Assembly (NCBI GenBank): GCA_932521035.1
Contig: OW051495.1
Coordinates: forward strand, 8,246,001-8,310,000
Origin: Oscheius dolichura
Taxonomy: Eukaryota > Nematoda > Chromadorea > Rhabditida > Rhabditidae
Direction: 5' to 3'
DNA length: 64,000 nt
The notes beneath the pieces were generated by a model. That model saw only the letters and a program-made list of their open reading frames with translations. It was not told where the DNA came from and searched no databases. Of this stretch, positions 55,073 to 64,000 are shown piece after piece (position 1 is the first letter of the stretch; each line of letters opens with the position of its first letter). The position numbers were made by a program, and so were the translations under genes.

Positions 55073-55239
55073 GAACAGTCAGGGAGCTGTTTTGAGCGCA
55101 GCAACTTTTGGCGCGTGCAACATAGAAAGCCCCAGGGGTTATTTTGTCTTATCTTGTGATTTTTACCCCTAGCTGGGCAATGTTAGTAAACACAATCACC
55201 ACAGGACCACTGCGCTCAAACCGAGATCCCTGACTGTTC
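55073..55239. mobile_element. GAACAGTCAGGGA MITE, copy 1
   Basis: Inverted ends: GAACAGTCAGGGA at 55073 and TCCCTGACTGTTC ending at 55239. It shares internal GCGCAG...CCACAGGACCACTGCGCTCA with the copies at 58690 and 59072. 167 bp, non-coding, 154 bp before the kinase start, so it lies in that gene's promoter region. Confidence 0.8.
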
Positions 55240-55393
55240 CTTGGAAGCTTGCCGTGTTATCATGACAATAATCTTTGTTTCATAGCTCTTATGATCACAT
55301 ATTATCTATTGATTCTGTTCAACAACTTCCGTTAGGTGTCTTTTTATCAATTCCACCTGCACTAATTAGCAGTATTTGTGAGCTTTTGTCATT

Positions 55394-58361
55394 ATGACGC
55401 TAAGATCGCCAACGGCTGACATTCTTGAAGCGGGTACCTGTATTCTCGAAGCCTATAAACTTGTCTATACTTTCAGCTATAAAAACGTTCTATGAAGATG
55501 ATTTTACCTCAATGAAACGTATTGAATCTGGAGCAGAAGCTATCACTTACAAAGCTTGTTCGCCTTTTTACGGGTAGATTAACGAATTAACTGGCATCAC
55601 TTTTTAGAGATGTGTGTGCTAAACTGTTTCACTCGCGGGCTATTATTCAAGGAAGCAAAAGAGAAATTAAGTCACTATTAAAGGTACGCCTTAACACCCC
55701 CTTGTAAGGGAACTTATAAATCTGTTTTAGCATTCATTTCACCCGAATATTGTTCGCGTACTTGGCTTTTATGAAGATAGGGACAATTCACAGGAGCAGA
55801 TAGGCTACGTCATGGAATTTATGGCCGGGGGCAGCTTACACTCAGGTGAGAAGGACCTCCTACTAAGACAAATGATTTAAAGCTATTTATTCTGATGAAA
55901 AATACAAGGACAGCGATGTTTACAATTGGATTATTCAAGCCGGAAGAGGGCTTCAATATCTTCACGAGGCAAATATTATCCATAGAGATGTCAAACCAAA
56001 GAAGCTAATTGATTGGGAAAATAGTCACACCTCTTTGTTTCAGTATGTTATTGGATAAACAAAGAGAGACCCTGAAGCTTTCGGATTTCGGGTTGGCTAA
56101 ATCTTTGGACAGCCAGACTAATACCACTAGGTGAACTCGTATTTTAAATGTTTTCATATACTTACTATTAGTGGTGGAACACTTCCATATATGGCACCAG
56201 AACTGCTAGCTTCAACTAAAAAAGGAGAAAAGAAAAAAAAATGTGGTCCAGCATCAGATGTTTACGCTTTAGGAATATCTATTCTGGAAATGTTTCAAAG
56301 ACGGTATAGTTTATAAGGGATGATTTACTAAAGGAAGCCTGATGTGCGTCTATACATGGGTTACCGTGGTGCCGTTTTATAAAAGCGTATTGAAAGTCGA
56401 TTGATTATAGGCCACCATATGGAGAAAAAGTAGACCTTGGTCTAATATCGAAAGTAGCTAAAGGAGAGCGGCCCATGATTAGTAGCAGTATGGAGAAGGT
56501 ATTAGCCGCCTTGTTGAAAAAGTGAGTTTATGAGATGACGAGCAAAGAACACCCTTTTTGTAGGACTTGGGATAAGGACCCTGGTCGGAGATGCACAATA
56601 ATGGACATTGTCGTTTTCTCAAACAAAAAGATGGACGAAAATAAAGTAGACAAATCAACAGTGCCAGCTAGTGCTTCTTCCATTTCACCACAGCTTGAAG
56701 TGCCGTTACGTGTAGGCAGCCTGAATCTGAGCGATGGATCTTCAACGTCCCGTTTAACTACTGGAAATCTATCGTCTAATCCACTAGAATCGCAGATGTG
56801 GATTGAACAGAATCCAGATGTTGGAAGGAGGCCGCATGCACTGACGAGTTTACATCAGCCCGCAAAAGAGTCCGACGAGGGATATATACCAGCATCGAAT
56901 GAGACGTTTATTGAACAAGGCCCAGATTCCATAAAAGAGGGCTATGCGCTTCCAAAGGTGACCGTTATATTTATTTTCTTAAATGTTTCATTTTTCAGTC
57001 AACTGATTCTGGAATCGTTTCATCGCTGTCTTTAGCGGACCATCCCCTGCCCATAATTTGTGTTTTGGTGAGATCTTTTCCTTACAGGTACCATTGTTAT
57101 TTTCAGGAAAGGCAGACAAAAGACGTAGAATTCGGATTTCATCTTCTCTTGGAGAAGAATCACTGCCATTTTATTGGTGTCGTGGATTCCGGCGGGATCG
57201 GGGACCATGCAGGGCTACGTCAAGGTCAAAGGATTGTCGGAGTCAATGGAACCCTTATCTATCCAAAAACCCCGCATAAAGAAGTCGTCGCCCTGATCAA
57301 AAAGTTTTCCTTGACTGTGACGTTTCTCGTCGCCTCTGTGGAAGTGGTGGAGTGGTACAAGAAACACAACGAGTCGTTCAGCTTTGACAAGGCTGAATAT
57401 GCCCATCCGCCGAAACAACAAGTCAATCAAGAGGTTGGTTTTCCTCTATTATTGTTCAATGTTATCTTGTTAGCCGCAAGACACTCTTCCCAGTGTTCAA
57501 AAAAACAGCGGTCGGCAAACCTTCGAAGAAGTCTGGAAGAAGAATGGGCGTGACATGTTCTTGAAGACTTTTTTTCTCACTGTCCCATCAAGCGAGACAG
57601 ACCATTATTTAGACACACTGGAAACCTTTGTAAAGAACTGCAAAGACGAAAAAGCCAAAAAAATACCTTTCTTATATAATAAAAGAAGATGGATCGGTAG
57701 TAGCAATGGAACAAAGGATCCAGAAGAACTAAAAAGAATAGCTGGGCAAATTGATAAAGAAGACCTAAGCAAAGAAGGGGACTTTGGCGTGCATATTGTT
57801 TATTCCAGCTTTGCTATCATGTTTTATTGTAACCCGGGAAACTTCACAGAAGAAACGGAAGACACGTTGGATTATATGGAAGAAGTGGTGGCAGATATGA
57901 GGCTATTGCAAAGGATATATAAAGAAGAGGTAACAAAAAGTCTTCAAGGAATTTTCTCCACTCTACTAAATTGTCTAATCGTAGGCGACACTATAGATGC
58001 AGAAGAATTTCACGGATATACATCACGTATTGTCAACGGGCATGTATCACGTTCAGTCAAAGATATTTATCCTCAAAATTACACTACGGTGAATGGAGAA
58101 GATATAACTACGGATATCCATTTTATATGGGAAGCTATAGGCCGTGTTGGAAAAATACACAGTGTTATTCTATTATTGGATGGAGCAAAAATCTATGAGG
58201 ACTTTGATGGTCCTGGCTGGAGAAGGCTCATCCCCTATACGACAGTTGTAGTATGCCATAAAGATAAAGGAATACTATTGGATAAGAAGAGAGACGAACT
58301 ATTACAAACGAAATTTGGCAGCTACACGAATCTTGTTCTTTACAATTCGGTAATCAAATAA
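55394..58361 (+). CDS. TAK1/MLK-like protein kinase fused to a PDZ domain and a novel C-terminal domain
   Basis: Twelve exons: 55394-55433, 55477-55573, 55608-55683, 55731-55845, 55883-56003, 56044-56130, 56172-56303, 56411-56521, 56564-56957, 56999-57067, 57107-57433 and 57474-58361, giving 818 residues. The kinase domain (about 22-270) keeps the Lys (VCAKLF), Glu (KREIKSLL), HRDVKPKN, DFG and APE motifs, and a TWDKDPGRRCT end as in TAK1/MLK kinases. The Gly loop is poor (ESGAEAITYKA). A Ser-rich linker follows, then PDZ (about 420-510: EFGFHLLLEKN, GGIGDHAGLRQGQRIVGVNG, HKEVVALIKK). The last 250 residues match nothing I know (ILLLDGAKIYEDFDGPGW, TTVVVCHKDKGILLDKK). The intron after exon 5 starts with GC instead of GT. 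Cytosolic; likely a scaffolded signalling kinase. Confidence 0.85.
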
Positions 58362-58689
58362 ACAAAAACATATTTAACAACTGAAAATTTAGGAGTATTA
58401 TAGGAAATCAGATCTCCTGGATGAAAAACTTTCTTCTGTTTATTACTCGGCATATGCTCGCAGTTTGAATGGTATAATCGAAGATCGTCGCCCACTGCTA
58501 TTCTAAGGAATCTTGCGAATGGAAATGTTGAAATCTTGTGAATGGAAATGTTGTGCTTTGATTGAATTAAATAAACATCAACAACATAGAGAATAGTTCC
58601 TAGAAGAGATTTCACAATAGAAAGTCACTAGGTCATTTTTTGGTTGCCGAATTTGACCATCAACTGATAGGCCATATTATCGGCATAAT
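58362..58689. other. 3' flank of kinase gene
   Basis: No gene seen. ATTAAATAAAC near 58563-58573 (+) offers a polyadenylation signal. Confidence 0.5.
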
Positions 58690-58901
58690 GAACAGTCAGG
58701 GACCTCGGCTTTGAGCGCAGACTGCGCTCACAAGCATCCCCGCCTTTGGCGCGCGTTTGAATATTGAAAGCGTCGATAGTTATTTTTTTCTAATTTTTTC
58801 CTAATTCTAGTGATTTCTTAGTGTTAGGACCTAGATGGGGGACGTTAGCGAGCGCAGTCGCCACAGGACCACTGCGCTCAAACCGAGGTCCCTGACTGTT
58901 C
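58690..58901. mobile_element. GAACAGTCAGGGA MITE, copy 2 (best preserved)
   Basis: Near-perfect inverted ends of about 28 bp: GAACAGTCAGGGACCTCGG, then TTTGAGCGCAG, mirrored by CTGCGCTCAAACCGAGGTCC, then CTGACTGTTC. 212 bp, non-coding. No clear target duplication (GGCATAAT on the left, CTAGTGAA on the right). Confidence 0.85.
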
Positions 58902-59071
58902 CTAGTGAACTTGAAATTTGTTCTATTTTCTTTTATAAAATCGGTCATCTCATAAGCTTCAATAAAAGTGCTCACTTATCTAGTAAAACGGTCTCTGTGA
59001 AGAGTTAGTAGCAGGCAATAATTGTCGCATTAGTATTATTCAGATTTTCCAGATGAAAAATTTATTTAAAG

Positions 59072-59227
59072 GAGCAGTAAGGTCGGGGTGACATCAAGAG
59101 AACTAGAAAAAATACGCTAAAACCGTCGGCGCATTCAATTTTCAAAAGTGCGCCAAAGGCAGGGGACTCTTGTGAGCGCAGTTGCCGCAGGACCACTGCG
59201 CTCAAACCGAGGGTCCCTGACTGCTTC
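59072..59227. mobile_element. GAACAGTCAGGGA MITE, copy 3 (degenerate)
   Basis: The right half (GTGAGCGCAGTTGCCGCAGGACCACTGCG to CTGACTGCTTC) matches copies 1 and 2. The left end (GGAGCAGTAAGGTCGGGG) is diverged. Confidence 0.7.
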
Positions 59228-60216
59228 TTTAAGAAAAAAATATGTCCAAAGAGTCCATCCAGGCATCAGATATTATTTAATAAGCAGTTACAAGAAGAAG
59301 AGGAGGAAAGAATGCTCCTGATAAAAACGAAGCTTGGACTGATAAACGGTGAGCGATGAGAAGACAGATAGATATGAACAAAACGACGAGAAGACGCGAG
59401 AAAGAGCTTGAGAAAGGTATGGTAAGAAACGCAAAAGAGAAGATAAATTAAAAAATCTATTTAAGTTTGCGTCGGAGCGATTTTGAAACAATGATAAGCA
59501 TTGTAGTAAGGAGTGAAGTGACCCGACTAGAGGAAGAAGTTGCACGCCGTGGTGAAAAAGTTCCCAAATCTGTTCCCGCCCATATTGTCAACGTTCCATA
59601 CAGTGTGTATCAAGTGACGCCACGGCCTTTCGGTGCGACCCCTCATGTCTGATCCAAGTGCGACCCCCTCTTCCGCGAGATGTTATGTTACGCGCAGTTT
59701 TTCGGCGCTGGTGCGCCGAATCTGCAATGTAAAGTGAGCTGTCCCGCCTCATCAAAACAATCTCTGAGAATGGGCAGTATACTGTTCGATTCGTATTTTT
59801 ATAAGGAATTCACTCGACCCCCCTTTATGGGGGGTCGCAGCCGACGTTTTCCACTCAACAAAACGAAAAACTAAACCCACCCAGTTTATGGGGGGTCGAA
59901 TAGATTAGTAACACATGAATTCGATGATCAAGTATCTGCTACAGTACGGGAGGCATTAGAGCCGCTGGAGAGTGTCGTTCCCTTCCACTATAGGTGAGTT
60001 GTGGGAAAACAGCTTCTTTTATTAAGCAAAGACCATATAATTCAATTCAAACCAAGAAGTAAGCCGCAGTGAGTACCAAGAACAAAAACAATGCCAATCT
60101 TCATCAAACGTTCCCGTCTACAATAAGTTTTGGTTATCTCTTGTCTCTTTTATCATCAGTTGTAATAGTAGCAGATGGTTATTTCTCTTCTCTAATTTTT
60201 TCGCCTCTTCTTCTAC
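59228..60216. other. intergenic with short G-rich repeats
   Basis: No gene supported. It contains the repeat at 59816-59899 and, at 59630-59670, two GTGCGACCCC motifs. Confidence 0.45.
59816..59899. repeat. hairpin and direct repeat of TTTATGGGGGGTCG
   Basis: CGACCCCCC-TTTAT-GGGGGGTCG forms a 9-bp-stem palindrome near 59816-59837, and TTTATGGGGGGTCG recurs at about 59886-59899. Possibly the footprint of a small mobile element. Confidence 0.55.
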
Positions 60217-60474
60217 TCATAAACGGTCAAGACGCTCCTGTTGTGACGGTTGTAGTAGTCGCCGGACGCGGTTATAATTCCGCGGGAGGAAGACACATCC
60301 CATGGGGCTGAAGAAACAATTGCTCTCCATTCGTCCTTCCAACATACGGTCAATTCGGCTGAAAGAATTTAGTTAGTCATAAAATAAAAGTAGAGGATAC
60401 CTGGGCGCTCCATTGACTCCAATCGAGAAAACAGCGAAAAGTAAGACGAGAATTGTGCCCAAATTCAGCTTCAT
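60217..60474 (-). CDS. 71-residue secreted precursor with allatostatin-C/somatostatin-like Cys loop
   Basis: Two exons, 60474-60401 and 60358-60217, with a 42-bp intron in phase 2. A signal peptide (MKLNLGTILVLLFAVFSIGV, cleaved about NG-APS) is followed by SRIDRMLEGRMESNCFFSPM, then GCVFLPRNYNRVRR and a short tail to LDRL. The only two Cys flank a six-residue loop, C-FFSPMG-C-V, close to the arthropod allatostatin-C pattern C-[YF]-F-N-P-I-S-C-F. Basic residues on both sides (EGR before, LPR and RVRR after) could be processing sites, although no KR pair precedes the loop. The peptide would act as a secreted ligand for a rhodopsin-type GPCR. Single-peptide precursors of this size are usual in that family. 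The call is by motif alone. Confidence 0.6.
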
Positions 60475-63400
60475 AACTGCAATTGACTTTTTCGGGTGGT
60501 AGTTATTTCCGAGTAGAGAGACAAATTGTACTTCTTAATGTGAAAATTGGTATTGAAAAAGTAGAAAAAGAGAGGGCATAAGGAAATGTGGACGGATGTA
60601 TAATATCAGGACAAAAATCTAATCTGTTCCTAGAATAATTCTCTTGGAAATTGGACCCCAGAAAACAGGATGTTCGAAATTTCACAACTCCAAGGGGTAC
60701 GGTAATGGGGAATATGGAAAAAGGGGAGGGCGAAACTAGAATCTGGTGTTTGAAATTGATCTGTTCTTTATCATTTTGGATAAAGTTGCCGCATGCAAAG
60801 TTGATGAATAGCCATTTCGAAAATAAGGTCTACAGATGCATTTTATTTTCGTCACTTTGAACAAGGAACACATTGTTCAGTTCCTTATGACCTTTTGGAT
60901 TTATTGCTAAAGTTGGAAGATGGTGCAAGCCTGGTTAGAAAAGTCACGAGAGAGATCAAACGCCAGCTCAAATTTGACCGCGAACCTTGCTCCCAGTATC
61001 AGCGTTTTACTGCTCTACAAATAGAGAAAACAACAATAAAGACGAATGCCTAGATAGGGAAATAAAGCCAGACCTTTATACGGGTATGGAAATGAGATGA
61101 TAACGGGTAAAATGCAATCGAAACCATTTGATAACTATGACGGCAGCATTGTTGATTTTATAAATACATCTTATTATATCGAACTAGTCGCATGACCGAC
61201 AGATATTACCATGTTTTAATGGCCGAGCCGGTCTTTTTCAAGGGAGCACCTTCCTGTTCCGCATAGAAATGAATGCCCTCCTTTTTTGGCCTCAACTTGG
61301 GATACGTTTTACCATAACCAATTGAAAAATCACGGTCCCCACAAGGCGAAATAAGCAATGAGACAGCGCTGTAATAAAGCTGTTCCGAGTACGGTAATTA
61401 CTGGTAAATTTAAAGCGTATGGGTAAAAAGGGAAATGATAACGAACTGAATGAAACATTCAGCAGTTCTTTTTTGCTACCTAATCGTATATGTAAGCGGT
61501 TAAAGGTTATCCGACTTGTGTCACAAAATTATTGAAAAAACGATAAAATAAGTTGCGAACAATGTGATTTACCCTCAATGATGATATTGAGTAAATGGAC
61601 AGATGGCAACAATTTTAGAGAAAGAAAGAAAGTTACCACTACCTCCAAGGGAAGTGGGGGAAGAATGACTCGCAGGGAGGAAATTGGCCTCCCATTTTAT
61701 GGTAGGCGAGTGATTGGCTTAGCTTACGTACCTGATATTTAATTACCGTGTCAGAGGGTATTTCTATGGGGGGGGGGGGGGGGTCTTGTTAGCTGGAAAG
61801 GTTAATATGTATTCCCTGAGGACGAGAATAGGCACATTACAGTCAACAAAGAGAGTCTGCTCGAGTCAGTCGGAGGGATTTCACCACCTACCGTAACCTA
61901 GCGGTCTTCTAGAGGTCACATATTGTTCATTTTCAACAGAGAACGGTGGAATCGTGTTCCTTTCTTTTGGAATAATTTGAAAAGCAGCGAAATTTGTTGG
62001 AAAGGTGCTAACTAGTACCGAAGCCCTTTTTTCCGGCTGGAAGTGAACTGGTTCCAATTCAACCAATGGGATACTGTAGCTCTTAAAATCCGTTACGGGT
62101 GCGTTTTACAACCTCTGGATTACTATAATGAAGCAGCCATATCAATTGATAACCGTCCTAACAAGGGCATAATCTACTTCCGTGGCCCGACCAAGACCTC
62201 CGCAAAATTGAGTCACAGATTATTGCGTAAAAATTAGTTTTTCATAGAAACTCATACTCGGGTTCAGAATCAAGTAATTTGCACTAATGTAGAAATTATC
62301 TAATAGATATGCAACTATATTGTATGAAATAAGCCAAGTTTTGTAGGTCTGGCAGAACACAAGTGGAATCAGTGAAGCTGCAGGGGGTTTGCTATTGTCT
62401 AACAAGAAAGCTATGGAGGAAGAATTGAAATAAGAACTGAACCAGGAAAAAACAAATGTAATTCTATGAAAATTGTAAATAATAATGGAGGAGGCGGAGG
62501 AGGGCGACTAGACCGGATACATCTATTTCCCTCATTTTATAGCCTCCTAAAACTTATGGAACAAAAAAAGTGTGGTCTTTTGATAGGGGGCGGTGGTCGT
62601 CGTGATATCACTCGGAGCTGATCGGTTATATTGATCCTTGGCTATTTTTGGAACAGGAACAAAGACGGAAACAACTAGGATGTCAAAGACCTTTGAGGAG
62701 GGCGGAAAGTGATTAGTCATAGTCAACTAATGAACTCGAAGACTTCGTCAAGTCATTAATTAACACGTTTGTGTTATTGAAGGGTTCGTCTTCTCCCGGG
62801 TGGGATAGAATGACGAAGAAGAGCAGCTCAACTGGACGCTATCACAAAGAATTCGGGTCTATTTAAGCCCATTTTGAGAAGAACGAGATAGGAGGGGTGA
62901 ACGCCCACGAAAAAAAGGGATTACTGTCCTTTGGACGGCGTCATGGCTCCTGTGATAATAAAAAAGAGACCGTAAATTATAGTGGCAGTGAGGGGAGGGT
63001 GGCGAACAAGATAAGGCAGTGACTGTCGTTTCCTCCACCTTTTAAAGGAGAATGGAATATTACATTATTTAGGCGGATGACATCAGATTTGAGAACACAA
63101 AGTGGTTTGTTTCCTATATCTGCTTCTATATCCGCGAATTGTTACTCATTTCAAACAATCTATTGAAAATTGCGGACGCATAACAAATAATGACAAAAGC
63201 CTTCAGAAGTAGAGCATCATCTGGATTGCACACAGCGGAGTTGACACAATCCAGGGCCGCATCCATAAGAATTCTTCAAACCACCTTATCTGTCCAAACT
63301 TTCTTCACAACATGCCAAAGGACTTTTCGAACGATTGTAAAATACAAATGTTTTTCGAAAGACTGCTGGATTAGAGACCAATTCCTTTAGAGTACGATAT

Positions 63401-64000
63401 GTCCTGGGTGATACCTCCCAACGTGTAAATTAGCCGCCCCTGGAGCTCGATTATTTAATAGCCGCTGGACATTTTTTCGGTACAAAACGTGGCATTAGAA
63501 ACGTAGCTGTACACGTAGATAATTGTATCAATGGGACCACACAAACCAGACCCCACAGGGTTAATTACTGCGATTCTGAAAAGGGCACACGAGGCGTTTT
63601 GGTTCCTTTTTCTACAAGGGAACACATGCTTCAGCAGACCTGTGAGAAAGGGGAAAAAGAGCTTGAAGGATAGAAGAACAAGAAACAGACACGAAATATT
63701 TGTTCTTTTTTACGTCAGGCACCAAACTGCACAGAGAAATGAGAAACTGCATTGACAAGGGGCTTAACGGAGTGTGGGGGCCCGACTCGAAGATAAGAAT
63801 GGCGTACAATCTCTACTAGGCTACGAAGGGGGAAAATAAGACAAGCGGTAGGGGTTGGGAGGTGGCTGACTGATACGAAGGATTTCCTAAGACCCTTGGA
63901 CATTTAGAAGGGAGGGTGATATTATTTGCTCTCAAATTTGGCACGCTTCCCGTTTCATTGGGCGATCTAGTACACCGGGGGGAAGAGAGAAATTGGAGAA
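60475..64000. other. intergenic, no gene supported
   Basis: Many short open frames on both strands, none with a domain or consistent splice partners. A 16-nt G run lies at 61768-61783. The left part is the promoter region of the peptide precursor. A gene may start beyond the right edge. Confidence 0.4.

Noticed and set aside
1..64000. tRNA, rRNA or spliced-leader RNA genes
   Set aside because: I looked for B-box-like GGTTCGAATCC and spliced-leader motifs on both strands and saw no cloverleaf-capable candidate; a covariance scan would be needed to be certain.

Overview
The window is nuclear DNA of a nematode, most likely a chromadorean (rhabditid-like) worm. The evidence is short introns (about 37-60 bp) with GTAAG/GTGAG donors and TTTTCAG acceptors, two major sperm protein (MSP) loci, nematode-type serpentine chemoreceptors, C-type lectins, and NeSL-type non-LTR retrotransposons, which were first described in nematodes. 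I rebuilt genes by joining exons wherever splice signals and reading phase agree. Exon coordinates are in each entry.

Layout. 0.9-1.1 kb: a small inverted-repeat transposon remnant. 2.2-4.0 kb (-): a TauE/SafE-family membrane protein. 7.1-8.2 kb: a TTAA-flanked inverted-repeat element. 11.0-16.0 kb (+): glutaminase with C-terminal ankyrin repeats. 16.4-18.7 kb: a divergent pair, a lysine/proline-rich protein (-) and a sperm-type tyrosine phosphatase (+). 19.1-30.3 kb: a duplicated unit (short coiled-coil gene plus MSP gene). A different NeSL-type retrotransposon sits inside each MSP copy. Element A is 5'-truncated and holds an intron-bearing passenger gene in its 3' region. Element B is about 5.1 kb, has lost its reading frame at one spot, and splits the second MSP gene. 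30.7-32.1 kb (-): glutamine synthetase. 34.7-35.7 kb (+): short-chain dehydrogenase. 35.9-38.3 kb (-): phosphoacetylglucosamine mutase. 39.4-41.5 kb (-): secreted thrombospondin-1-like protein. 43.0-47.8 kb (+): a lectin relic and three tandem chemoreceptor copies (one intact, one cut short by a MITE, one fragment). 47.8-51.8 kb (-): a C-type lectin with a frameshift, a 67-residue secreted peptide and a 470-residue secreted protein. 53.1-54.8 kb (+): a sulfotransferase-like gene with a frameshift. 55.4-58.4 kb (+): a kinase-PDZ protein with a novel C-terminal domain. 60.2-60.5 kb (-): a small precursor containing an allatostatin-C-like Cys loop. The rest is intergenic.

Themes. The 16-30 kb stretch looks like a germline/sperm gene neighbourhood that has been colonised by retroelements. 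Glutaminase and glutamine synthetase catalyse opposite glutamine reactions, and PGM3 acts in the glutamine-dependent hexosamine pathway, but these genes are separated and not operon-like. The 43-52 kb stretch is a fast-evolving environmental-response cluster of receptors and secreted proteins.

The most unusual observations are four: the element-B ORF has no ATG for about 250 codons but is in frame with the MSP exons upstream; a spliced gene lies inside element A; the kinase-PDZ-C-terminal-domain architecture; and the CFFSPMGC neuropeptide-like precursor.
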